The notes under the pieces were generated by a model that ran no database searches, had not been told where the DNA came from, and saw nothing but the letters and a program-made list of their open reading frames with translations. The translations under genes and the position numbers were made by a program. A stretch of 64,000 nucleotides of DNA from contig CAVYFA010000011.1 in assembly GCA_963767715.1 (NCBI GenBank), positions 199,348-263,347 on the forward strand, read 5' to 3'. How positions within the stretch are numbered: position 1 is the stretch's first letter; each line of letters starts with the position of its first letter. Source of the stretch: CAVSXS01 sp963767715 (lineage in GTDB: Bacteria > Chloroflexota > Ktedonobacteria > Ktedonobacterales > Ktedonobacteraceae). Shown in pieces: positions 53,582-61,501 of the stretch.

Positions 53582-54703
53582 TTACCTTACTTCTGACAGT
53601 TCGGCGGTTACTCTGGGCCTGGGATTGGGAGGGGGGGCGATTGTTACCTCGATGTCGTCGTATTTTCTGACTTTGTAGATGATGGTGGAGGCGAGCCAGC
53701 TTATGATGAAGATGCCGATAATGATGATGCCGAGCACGCCGAAATCGAGGTTCGACAGGTGATCCCAGAGGCCGCCGCTCAGGTTGAATTCGATGGCGAT
53801 AATGCTGAACACTTCGATGGTTCCAACCACGAGCGCGACGAGTACGGAGATCAGGGTGATGTTCAGGTTGTAGTAAAGCTTGCGAATGGGCTTGAGGAAG
53901 GCCCAGCCGTAGGCGCCGAGCATCAGGATGCCGTCGGTTGTGTCCAGCAGGCACATGCCTGCCGTGAAGAGCAGTGGGAAGATGAGGATGTAGAAGATCG
54001 GCAAGCCTTTGCCGGCCTGTGCTGCGGCGATGCCGAGCAATCCCACTTCTGTCGCAGTATCAAATCCCAGGCCGAAGAGCACGCCGACGGGGTACATCTT
54101 CCAGCTTTTGTCGACGACGCGCAGCAGCGGTCGGAAGAAGCGGCCCATCAGCCCGCGCTGGTTCAGGAATTCATCGATGGTCTGGTCGTTGTATTCCTCT
54201 CCGCGCTTGACTTTGCGGAAGGCCTGGAAGATTTCCCACAGCACCAGTAAGTTGATGATGGCGATGAGATACAGAAATGCGGCTGAGACCGAGGTGCCGA
54301 TAAGCCCGCCCGCATTTTTCAGGGCCGGAATGGCGCTGCCGACGAAGGTAGCTGCCAGGGCAATGGCGATGGTTAGGGTAACAACGATGGTGGAGTGGCC
54401 AAGCGAGAAGAAGAAACCTACGGCTACGGGCCGCTTGTTCTCCTGCATCAGTTTGCGCGTGACATTGTCGATGGCCGAGATATGGTCGGCGTCAACCGAG
54501 TGGCGCAGTCCGAAGGTATAGGCCAGCAGCGCAACGCCAAGCAGGGCGGGATATCGCACGGAGAAGCCGAGAAACGCGAGAACCCAGGCGATAAGATTGA
54601 AGGCGATCAGAAGAGCGTAAATACCAATCACCTTGCGGCGAATATCGCGGGAACTATCGTTAAATACGTGCTTCAACGCTGAAATGCTGAAGTTGCTGCT
54701 CAT
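53582..54703 (-). CDS. Nickel/cobalt transporter, NiCoT family
   Basis: The 373-residue protein has eight or so transmembrane helices and the NiCoT signatures: 'LRHSVDADHISAIDN' in helix II (metal-binding His and Asp), 'FFFSLGHSTIVV', 'LGFDTATEVGLLGI' and 'MCLLDTTDGI'. It is a secondary permease for Ni2+ or Co2+; selectivity cannot be read from the sequence. No urease, hydrogenase or cobalamin gene is in the window. The ATG at 54703 follows AGGAGG by 5 bases. A large inverted repeat sits just upstream, but I do not see a riboswitch. Confidence 0.9.
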   Translation of the reverse strand: MSSNFSISALKHVFNDSSRDIRRKVIGIYALLIAFNLIAWVLAFLGFSVRYPALLGVALLAYTFGLRHSVDADHISAIDNVTRKLMQENKRPVAVGFFFSLGHSTIVVTLTIAIALAATFVGSAIPALKNAGGLIGTSVSAAFLYLIAIINLLVLWEIFQAFRKVKRGEEYNDQTIDEFLNQRGLMGRFFRPLLRVVDKSWKMYPVGVLFGLGFDTATEVGLLGIAAAQAGKGLPIFYILIFPLLFTAGMCLLDTTDGILMLGAYGWAFLKPIRKLYYNLNITLISVLVALVVGTIEVFSIIAIEFNLSGGLWDHLSNLDFGVLGIIIIGIFIISWLASTIIYKVRKYDDIEVTIAPPPNPRPRVTAELSEVR

Positions 54704-54746
54704 GGAACCTCCTGAGTATGCCATCGAACAAGTTGGGGGTTTTCGA

Positions 54747-54845
54747 AGGGCGACCGCAAGGGTGCGCCCCTACCATAACCCGACTACCGATGATGAGCGT
54801 TTTCGCCATGTAGTCATGGTAGGGGCGCACCCTTGCGGTCGCCCT
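54747..54845. repeat. 30-bp perfect inverted repeat
   Basis: The arms 54747-54776 and 54816-54845 are perfectly complementary over 30 bases (core gggcgaccgcaagggtgcgc), with a 39-base interior that itself pairs gactac/gtagtc. The arm sequence recurs in part at about 23428. It may be a mobile miniature element or dispersed hairpin repeat. It lies in the divergent gap between the NiCoT and thioredoxin reductase genes. Confidence 0.8.
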
Positions 54846-55045
54846 CGGGAACCATGCCATCCATGCAAAATTATGACGCTACGCCACTTACTCTTTAAAG
54901 TATAAGGAAAAAAGAGGCTTATTGCAAGTCTTTTGCAATTGCGATATTTTCGTTAGTGTGCATGGTTTTCAAACTGGAAGTAACATTTTTCTGTGCGGTG
55001 GTACTATATCAGAAAAAGCGCGAATGTCTTAACAAGGAGCGAATG

Positions 55046-56287
55046 ATGTCACATACCAATATCAAAGTGTACGGTACCGAGTGGTGCAGCGACTGCAAGC
55101 GCAGCAAAAAGTTTTTGGGGGAACAGCGCGTCCATTACGACTTCATCAACATCGAAGAAAACCTGGAGGGCCAATCTGTTGTGCGAGAACTTCAGAATGG
55201 CGGGCTTAATATTCCGACAATAGTTTTTGAGGACGGGTCGGTACTTGTCGAGCCATCGAATGCTGAGATCGCAGCCAGGCTTGGGCTGGAAACCAGGGCC
55301 AAATGTGAGTTCTACGACCTCATCACTGTTGGGGGTGGTCCCACGGCGTTGACGGCAGCAATTTACGCGGCGCGTGATGGCTATGATGTACTGGTTATAG
55401 AGCGAAGCGGCCTGGGAGGACAGGCCGGCATTACCGAGCGGCTCGATAACTATCCCGGTTTTCCTGAAGGCGTCACGGGCGCCGAGTTTGCCGAGCGAAT
55501 CATCGAGCAGGCGAAGAGGTATGGGGTCGAGCTGCTATCCGCGCAGAATGTTGTGAAAGTCGGCAATGATGACGATGCCCACTTCGTCGAGACCGATGCG
55601 GGTCACAGGTACCGGAGCAACGCCGTTTTGATTGCCACAGGTTCAACTTATAAGCGGCTGGGAGCGCCCGGGGAGAATGAGTATATAGGAGCGGGGGTAC
55701 ATTTCTGCGCGACGTGCGATGGTCCATTCTACAAAGGCCGCGAGGTTGCCGTCATCGGCGGGGGCAACAGCGCGGTTGAGGAGGCTGCCTTTCTGACGCG
55801 CTTCAGCCCGAAAGTAACTATCCTGGCGCGCGGCTCCCAATTGAGCGCCAACAAAATCGCTGTGGATAAGGCTATGACCTCGCCACAGATAGAGGTGCGT
55901 CTCAATACAGAGGTGGTAGAGTTCAAGGGGGAAAACAACCACCTGACAACGCTTGTAATCAAAAACACGCAGAGCGGCGAGGTTCAGGAACTTCACGTGC
56001 CAGGGGTCTTCCTCTTCATCGGCTTATCGCCGAACAGCAGAAAGTTCAAGGATATTGCCAGGCTCGACGCTCAGGGCTTTATCATGACCGGCATCGACTT
56101 CCAGACGAGCACCGAGGGAATCTTCGCAGCCGGCGATGTGCGCGAGGGGAGTACGAAACAGCTTGTGAGCGCTGCCGGTGAGGGCGCGGCAGCGGCGCTG
56201 GCGATACGCGAGCACCTGCGCGGACATGACGCGCGTTCGATGGAGGCGGCGCTGGTTAGCGTTTCGTCTTCCCAATCCAGTACCTGA
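55046..56287 (+). CDS. Thioredoxin reductase with N-terminal glutaredoxin domain
   Basis: The 413-residue protein has a glutaredoxin/mycoredoxin-like domain of about 80 residues ('YGTEWCSDCKRSKKFL' with CSDC, cis-Pro in 'NIPTIVFEDGS') fused to a full low-Mr thioredoxin reductase. The reductase has FAD-binding 'ITVGGGPTALTAAIYAARDG', active site 'FCATCDGPF', NADPH-binding 'VAVIGGGNSAVEEAAFL' and C-terminal 'GIFAAGDVREG'. The reductase probably transfers electrons from NADPH to the attached CSDC domain and to thioredoxin. Of the two adjacent ATGs (55043, 55046) the second is better spaced from AAGGAG; a frame from 54956 is not supported. It may be functionally linked to the thioredoxin at 48785. 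Confidence 0.9.
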   Translation: MSHTNIKVYGTEWCSDCKRSKKFLGEQRVHYDFINIEENLEGQSVVRELQNGGLNIPTIVFEDGSVLVEPSNAEIAARLGLETRAKCEFYDLITVGGGPTALTAAIYAARDGYDVLVIERSGLGGQAGITERLDNYPGFPEGVTGAEFAERIIEQAKRYGVELLSAQNVVKVGNDDDAHFVETDAGHRYRSNAVLIATGSTYKRLGAPGENEYIGAGVHFCATCDGPFYKGREVAVIGGGNSAVEEAAFLTRFSPKVTILARGSQLSANKIAVDKAMTSPQIEVRLNTEVVEFKGENNHLTTLVIKNTQSGEVQELHVPGVFLFIGLSPNSRKFKDIARLDAQGFIMTGIDFQTSTEGIFAAGDVREGSTKQLVSAAGEGAAAALAIREHLRGHDARSMEAALVSVSSSQSST

Positions 56288-56307
56288 AATTTCGGCCGCT
56301 GGAGATG

Positions 56308-56607
56308 CTAGCGCTTCTGTTGAACCACTTGCTGTAGCCTTTGAATCTCCTGGTCGTAATCTAGACTGTAGACTGCGTGAACGTCCCACTTGACCAAATC
56401 CATGAACGGCTGCAGAAGCGCGGTCAATTCGCGGGGATCATTGGTCTCAACTAGTAAGAAACCTGCTCCTCCACCAGCTAAGTTATACCAGCCTTTGAGG
56501 ATTTCTGGGCGGCGATTGTTTCCAGCCTGGTGCTCTTCGATCACCCGCTGGGCAACCTGTTGACGTGTGGTATGCGTATGCCATTCAAAGCGGCAATACC
56601 AGAGCAT
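56308..56607 (-). CDS. DUF3303-like small protein
   Basis: The 99-residue protein matches the DUF3303 pattern: 'MLWYCRFEWHTHTTRQQVAQ' at the start, 'GWYNLAGGGAGFLLVETNDP' and 'PFMDLVKWDVHAVYSLD'. It is probably a ferredoxin-like (dabb-type) dimer; the function is unknown. It is convergent with the thioredoxin reductase gene, about 20 bases from its stop. A ribosome site (aaggagg) precedes the ATG at 56607. Confidence 0.8.
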   Translation of the reverse strand: MLWYCRFEWHTHTTRQQVAQRVIEEHQAGNNRRPEILKGWYNLAGGGAGFLLVETNDPRELTALLQPFMDLVKWDVHAVYSLDYDQEIQRLQQVVQQKR

Positions 56608-56716
56608 GATTGACCTCCTTGTCTTGCTCTAGGACCCATGTTCATTTTTCGTTGAGTACTACCAGAGAGGTTGAGTCTACTGAACTGATTGTATCACAAT
56701 GCATCCTATTTGCATC

Positions 56717-56764
56717 AGGAACGGATAGGGGAGGAGCGCACGCGCTCCTCCCCTATCCGTTCCT
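56717..56764. terminator. Strong hairpin between DUF3303 and the osmoprotectant operon
   Basis: The arms aggaacggataggggaggag and its complement form a stem of about 22 bp with loop 'cacg'. It lies 28 bases beyond the 3' end of the substrate-binding-protein gene (56792) in its direction of transcription, so it probably ends that operon. No long T run follows. Confidence 0.65.
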
Positions 56765-56791
56765 GACAGGTTTCGCTGGTTTCTATTTGCT

Positions 56792-57748
56792 CTACAGCAG
56801 ACCCACGCTCATGAGCCAGGATTGGGCGACCTCCTGGACCGCCTGGGTGATGGGCTCGCCGGCGGCGTGCTTGGCGGTGACCTGCATCTGTAGCATAACG
56901 TTCACGTCCGTGGTCATTTTCGGCGCCATCGCATTGAGGGCAGCCGCGATGCCGGGATCAGCCGTCAGCACGTCGTCACGCACGATAGGCGCAGGGTGAA
57001 ACTCCGTGAACCCGTGCTTATCGTCGGTGAGGAACACGAGGCCCTGCGTTGTGACCGACCCATCCGTCGTGTAGCACTCGGTTACCTGGGCCGACCCGCT
57101 TTTGAGGGCAGCGAAACCGATGGCGTAGGCCACCTTCGTCACCGATTTGAAGCTGCTGGTGCTGAATCCATAGGTGCTCTTTAACGCGTCGAAGAATGGG
57201 ATGCCGTCGCTCTGTGTTGCCAGCGTCAAGGTCGATACCTTAGAGGCCAATTGCGAGAGGGTGGTGACGCCGAGTTTCTGGGACTCGGTATTTGACATGC
57301 AAAGCGCGTAGCCGTCATTCAAAGGCGCTTGATCGAGCCAGGTGATGTGGAATTGCTGCTCGTAGTCGGTCTTGACCGTATTATAATCCTGGGTTGGATT
57401 GTAAGCCGACTTGACGCCCAGGATGCTCAGCGCTGTCCCGGTGAACTCAGGGTAGAGACTGACAGCGCCGCTCTTGATGGCGGAGAGCAGGGTCGCGTTA
57501 TCCCCCAGAGCTAATTTAGAGGTAACGGTGTAGCCGGCCTTCTTAAGAAGTAAGACATACATCTCACCAAGTAGATGGCCATCGAGATCGAGCTTGCTCC
57601 CCACTATTATCGGTACTTTCGTGGGCGCAGGTGTGGTACCAGAACCGCCTGTAGTGGTTGAAGAACCACACGCCGACAGGATAAGCATGGAGATGAGAGC
57701 GAGAAGTAACAAGAACTTCGCTCCGGATGGACGCCTGAGAAGAGTCAT
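56792..57748 (-). CDS. Osmoprotectant ABC transporter substrate-binding lipoprotein (OpuCC/ProX type)
   Basis: The 318-residue protein begins with a lipobox signal ('LLALISMLILSACGSSTT', cysteine in LSAC), so it is a membrane-anchored lipoprotein. The rest matches the OpuAC/ProX-type fold ('GSKLDLDGHLLGEMYVLLLK', 'SLYPEFTGTAL'). It binds glycine betaine, choline or a related quaternary amine. The ATG at 57748 follows AAGGAGG by about 5 bases. It is the last gene of the four-gene operon and is followed by a strong hairpin. Confidence 0.85.
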   Translation of the reverse strand: MTLLRRPSGAKFLLLLALISMLILSACGSSTTTGGSGTTPAPTKVPIIVGSKLDLDGHLLGEMYVLLLKKAGYTVTSKLALGDNATLLSAIKSGAVSLYPEFTGTALSILGVKSAYNPTQDYNTVKTDYEQQFHITWLDQAPLNDGYALCMSNTESQKLGVTTLSQLASKVSTLTLATQSDGIPFFDALKSTYGFSTSSFKSVTKVAYAIGFAALKSGSAQVTECYTTDGSVTTQGLVFLTDDKHGFTEFHPAPIVRDDVLTADPGIAAALNAMAPKMTTDVNVMLQMQVTAKHAAGEPITQAVQEVAQSWLMSVGLL

Positions 57749-57818
57749 TTCTTCCTCCTTGCACGTTTCGTGCAACAAGTAAATGTGCGCGCAGCATACG
57801 ATACTGCGCGAAACTGTG

Positions 57819-58499
57819 TCATGCGGTGGCCGTTACTGCTTGTGCTGCTTGCTCCGCCTGCGCCTGTACTTTCAGGCCCGCGGGTGTCAAGGCACTCTGC
57901 AACCAGCCCATGAACACTTCTACGAGAATAGCCAGGATAGCTACCGAGACTGCACCGACAATGAGTTCGGTGTAGTTTAAGACGTTGAGCCCGTCAACGA
58001 TGTAGTCGCCGTAGCCTGCCGCGCCGATGAACGCGGCCAGCGTAGCTGTCGCCACAATCTGCACCGCCGAAGTGCGAATGCCCGCCGCGACGAGCGGAGT
58101 AACAAGCGGGGCTTGAATGCGCGTGGCAATCTGCCAGGTCGTCATTCCCATCCCCCTGGCGGCCTCGATGGTGGCGGGATCGACCCCTCGAATCCCAGTA
58201 TACGTATTGAGCAAGATCGGCGGGATACCCAGTAAGATCAATGAGATGATAGCGGGTAAGAAACCGATGCCCAGCGTTGGGACAAACAAGAGTAAGATGG
58301 CGATAATTGGAATAGCCCGCACCAGGCCGCTCAGGTTTACGGCTATAAACGCCAGGATTGCGTTGCGTGAGACCAGCGCGCCCAGCACGACTCCTATGAC
58401 TATGGCTGCGCCGATGGCAAGGCCGCAGAGCTTGAGGTATGCGACGGTCTGCCCCGGGTAGTCGTTAGCGGGATCGAGGATAAAATTGATATATTGCAT
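57819..58499 (-). CDS. Osmoprotectant ABC transporter permease (OpuCB/OpuCD type), second copy
   Basis: The 226-residue membrane protein has about six helices and the EAA loop 'EAARGMGMTTWQIATRIQAP', which docks to the ATPase. It pairs with the permease at 58519 as a heterodimer. Ribosome site GGAGAG precedes the ATG at 58499. The C-terminus is slightly longer than its partner's and ends in an Ala/Gln-rich cytoplasmic tail. Confidence 0.85.
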   Translation of the reverse strand: MQYINFILDPANDYPGQTVAYLKLCGLAIGAAIVIGVVLGALVSRNAILAFIAVNLSGLVRAIPIIAILLLFVPTLGIGFLPAIISLILLGIPPILLNTYTGIRGVDPATIEAARGMGMTTWQIATRIQAPLVTPLVAAGIRTSAVQIVATATLAAFIGAAGYGDYIVDGLNVLNYTELIVGAVSVAILAILVEVFMGWLQSALTPAGLKVQAQAEQAAQAVTATA

Positions 58500-58518
58500 T
58501 TTGTGCTATCTCTCCTTT

Positions 58519-59175
58519 CTATGCGAGTGAGACGGCGCCGCGACCCCGGTTCAGGAATGCCTGCAATGCCAGCAGCAGGAGATCGGCGACAATCGCGAAG
58601 GCGGCCGTCATGATAGCGCCTGCCGCAATTCCGTCGGGGTCGAAAACCGCGATGTTCTGGAAAATCAAGTCTCCCAGCGTGGGTTGGCCAACCAGCGAGG
58701 CCAGGGCAGCGATACCTATCGTTGTCACAGTCGCGATGCGAACGCCCGCGATGATAACGGGCAGCGCCAGCGGGAGAGTAACGCGAAAGAGTTGCTGGTA
58801 GGGCTTCATGCCCATCGCACGCCCGACTTCAAAGAGCATGGGATCGATGCCATTGATGCCTGTCGCTGTGTTACGGATCAATACAAGCTGGTTATAAATC
58901 ACCAGCGGGATGATAGCGGTTACCGGTGACAGCCCTGTAATGGGAATGAGTAACGCGAACGCCGCAATACTGGGGATGGTGTACAACAGGCCTGAAATGC
59001 TGATCACCGGCAGGTAGAACCTGCGGTAGCGGGCGACCACGATCCCCAGAGGAATGGCGATGACGAGAGAAATGAGCATAACGATTCCGACCAGCTCCAG
59101 GTGATCCAGCAAGAGATTCGGAATACTTTCCGGGTCTGACAGGTCCCAGGCAAAGCCTTGAAATATATAGTGCAT
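58519..59175 (-). CDS. Osmoprotectant ABC transporter permease (OpuCB/OpuCD type), first copy
   Basis: The 218-residue membrane protein has about six helices and an EAA-type loop 'EVGRAMGMKPYQQLFRVTLP'. It is homologous to the following permease. The ATG at 59175 follows GGAAGGAAG closely. It lies between the ATPase and the second permease, as in other OpuC operons. Confidence 0.85.
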   Translation of the reverse strand: MHYIFQGFAWDLSDPESIPNLLLDHLELVGIVMLISLVIAIPLGIVVARYRRFYLPVISISGLLYTIPSIAAFALLIPITGLSPVTAIIPLVIYNQLVLIRNTATGINGIDPMLFEVGRAMGMKPYQQLFRVTLPLALPVIIAGVRIATVTTIGIAALASLVGQPTLGDLIFQNIAVFDPDGIAAGAIMTAAFAIVADLLLLALQAFLNRGRGAVSLA

Positions 59176-59225
59176 ACGCTTCCTTCCAAAGGCGTATAGC
59201 GCGCCCTTTTAGTGTGTTCCGCGAT

Positions 59226-60236
59226 CTATATTCTCGTCTCTTCGGGCGTGGTATCGTTACTTCGCAGCATCACGATTTCCTGGTTGATGCTGGCGAGTGT
59301 GATAAAACCGAGGGGATTGTGGGTCTCTTTATCCTGTACGGTCAGGGCCGGGGCATTGGTTTCGAGGAGTTTCAACAGAGCGGAGAGGAGTGAGGCATCC
59401 GAAACGATGGGCGGAATATCCCCCCAATGCGCTGAAGAAACGGCCTCTGGTCTGCCATCCAGGGCGTCAGAGACAGGCAGGTATTCGATCTGGCGCAGGA
59501 CGCTATCGGCGCCGACCAGCTTTCGTACATAGTCGTTAGCGGGCTTCGCCAGTAATTCGATGGCGTTCCCGAGCTGCTGAAGCTTTCCATCATGCATCAC
59601 CGCGATCTGGTCGCCCAGCTTGAATGCTTCCTGGATATCATGCGAGACAAAGATAATGGTCTTACGCACATTGCTCTGTATACGCAGCAACTCATCCTGC
59701 AGGCGGGCGCGGGTAATAGCGTCAAGCGCGCCAAAGGGCTCATCCATGAGAAGAATGGAGGGATCGGTCGCCAGGGCGCGCGCGAGTCCCACGCGCTGCT
59801 GCTGGCCCCCGGAAAGCTGGCGAGGGTAGCGCTTGCGGTACTCACCGGGAGGCAACCCCACCAGTTCGAGCAATTCATCTACTCGTGTAGCGAGTCGCTC
59901 CTTCGACCATCCGCCAGCGATTTCGGCGGTGATGCGAACATTTTCGGCGATAGTCAGGTGAGGGAAGAGGCCAACCTGCTGGATAACGTAACCGATGCGG
60001 CGGCGGAGCTGGATGGGATCTTCATCCAGGATATTTTTTCCATCGATGAGAATCTCGCCTGAGGTGGGCTCGATCAGGCGATTGATCATACGCAGCAGCG
60101 TCGTTTTCCCGGAGCCGGAGGTTCCGACGAGCATACAGGTGCTTCCTTCAGGCACCTCGAACGATACCGCGTTGACGGCGGGGGCCGGTGTGTCGCGAAA
60201 CTGTTTTGTAATTTCGCGGAAGACGATTGTCGCCAT
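59226..60236 (-). CDS. Osmoprotectant ABC transporter ATPase with CBS-like C-terminus (OpuCA type)
   Basis: The 336-residue ATPase has Walker A 'GTSGSGKTTLL', signature 'LSGGQQQRVGLARALA', Walker B 'ILLMDEPFGAL' and switch 'HDIQEAF'. A C-terminal region of about 90 residues is CBS-like ('PPIVSDASLLSALLKLLE'); in OpuCA-type ATPases it responds to ionic strength or nucleotide. It powers uptake of glycine betaine or choline under osmotic stress. As the first gene of the operon it has a promoter at 60341-60369 about 100 bases upstream. Confidence 0.9.
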   Translation of the reverse strand: MATIVFREITKQFRDTPAPAVNAVSFEVPEGSTCMLVGTSGSGKTTLLRMINRLIEPTSGEILIDGKNILDEDPIQLRRRIGYVIQQVGLFPHLTIAENVRITAEIAGGWSKERLATRVDELLELVGLPPGEYRKRYPRQLSGGQQQRVGLARALATDPSILLMDEPFGALDAITRARLQDELLRIQSNVRKTIIFVSHDIQEAFKLGDQIAVMHDGKLQQLGNAIELLAKPANDYVRKLVGADSVLRQIEYLPVSDALDGRPEAVSSAHWGDIPPIVSDASLLSALLKLLETNAPALTVQDKETHNPLGFITLASINQEIVMLRSNDTTPEETRI

Positions 60237-60340
60237 AGCTCTGTCCCCTTTCTTGAATTATATGCAGTGATGCTGGCCCATCCATGCATCAAAGGATGAT
60301 CAGACCTCCGCGACGAAACATCTTCAGTCAGTATCAGTCA

Positions 60341-60369
60341 ATTATATACTACGTTGCGAAATTGCTCAA
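60341..60369 (-). promoter_or_regulatory. Promoter of the osmoprotectant operon
   Basis: On the minus strand, TTGAGC (60364-60369) and TATAAT (60341-60346) are separated by exactly 17 bases, giving a near-consensus housekeeping promoter. Transcription would begin near 60334, about 100 bases before the ATPase ATG. Confidence 0.7.
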
Positions 60370-60573
60370 CTTAGCATGAATGGGCAGGCAATGTCTGCTT
60401 TTTTGGAAACAATGCTCTACCTTGATCTATTCCTGGTTGGGAAAAATTGTTGGCAGGCCTGCGACGGTGCAGGCCTGCCAACAACCAGGGAGGAGAGAAG
60501 TCGGTAATTATTCTTGTATGCCATTCGAATTCGAGGAAGACGGCAGGCTTTGTCCCTGTGTGGGTCTACCTCA

Positions 60574-61073
60574 TCAGGAAGTATGCGAGCCGCTAAATGG
60601 CTGCGAGCCGCCCGACCCGAACTGGTACCCACCCCCGCCTCCGCCTTGCTGGTTGAAGAAGCCACCGTTGTCAGATGGATTCTGCTGGGGAAAAGCAGGA
60701 TTCTGGAAGGCGAGGGGGACGACGTATTATTCGCCGCGCTGCCGACAACATGAGTCGCTACCAGTCCACTGATCACGCCAAATGCAATCAGAGCGGCAAC
60801 CAGGATAGATTTCTTCAAGGATTCGAGCAGGTCCAAAGCCTCGCTCTTCGACATGCGGCCTTTCGTTGAAGTACCAGCCGTTGAAGCGGCAGCCAGGCCG
60901 GGCTGCCGTTGCTGCACCTGCTGCCAGGGCTGTTGTGCCTGCAAGGAGCCAGACTGCTGATAGTATTGGGGCTGCTGCCACTGTGGAACGGGCCGTGGCG
61001 GTGCAGGATAGTCGTCAACCGGATACTCGCGCGGCACCCACTCCAGAGATGCATCGTACGGGTAGTCTTCCAT
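60574..61073 (-). pseudogene. Small Gln/Gly-rich membrane protein, frameshifted
   Basis: From the ATG at 61073 the protein has a Pro/Gln/Tyr-rich cytoplasmic segment, then 'MSKSEALDLLESLKKS' leading to a transmembrane helix ('ILVAALIAFGVISGLVATHV'). Near 60714 the frame breaks in a run of five C (G on the plus strand). With one C added, it continues 'LAFQNPAFPQQNPSDNGGFF' and a Gly-rich tail ending in 'PFSGSHTS' with a stop at 60574. The total would be about 166 residues. GGAG precedes the ATG by about 7 bases. Function unknown; it may be an envelope protein. Confidence 0.6.
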
Positions 61074-61126
61074 AAACGCTCCAAGATATTCGTAGGGACG
61101 CGGTTCGTCGCGTCCTAACAGATAAT

Positions 61127-61231
61127 GTAGATTAACGAATAATTGTGGACACCATCTCATCCATCGCACTGGCCGATCATGCAGATTGACGAATTAATGT
61201 GGACACTGTAACCTCCACCGGACTGGCCGAT
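61127..61231 (+). repeat. Tandem direct repeat with 54-base period
   Basis: Copies at 61127-61177 and 61181-61231 share most positions by eye ('cagattgacgaat'/'tagattaacgaat', 'tgtggacac', 'actggccgat'). The second copy runs straight into the dispersed repeat at 61225-61265. The rest of the 61074-61501 gap shows no gene. Confidence 0.6.
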
Positions 61232-61265
61232 AAATCGGCGATGGCCGCGATAAATCGGGCCCTAC
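61225..61265 (+). repeat. Dispersed 'ccgataaatcgg' intergenic repeat, copy 7
   Basis: It reads ggccgataaatcggcgatgg, then ccgcgataaatcgggccctac, nearly identical to copies 2 and 5. It is followed by a second partial end (ggggccctac) and by 'agatggccggatcaatttgt', which is shared with copy 4. Confidence 0.75.
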
Positions 61266-61501
61266 TCTGGCTTGGGCGATACGTGGGGCCCTACAGATGG
61301 CCGGATCAATTTGTTAATCTCCATTATTGAGCATAAATTACAGTCATTAGAAAAGAGGCAGAAATATGTAAATAAAGTGTAAAAATTGGATGAGAAAGCT
61401 CTGCCGTTCCAGTGAAAATCCCCCAAGCTCACCTGTTCTACCCGTTTATCAAAATATGTCATACTGTTGTTCCTTGTATATTTCAGTAAGTGGAGTGCTA
61501 T

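Noticed and set aside
54704..55042. Cobalamin or nickel riboswitch upstream of the NiCoT gene
   Set aside because: No B12-box or NiCo-like consensus is seen; the structure present is a long perfect inverted repeat whose core recurs elsewhere.
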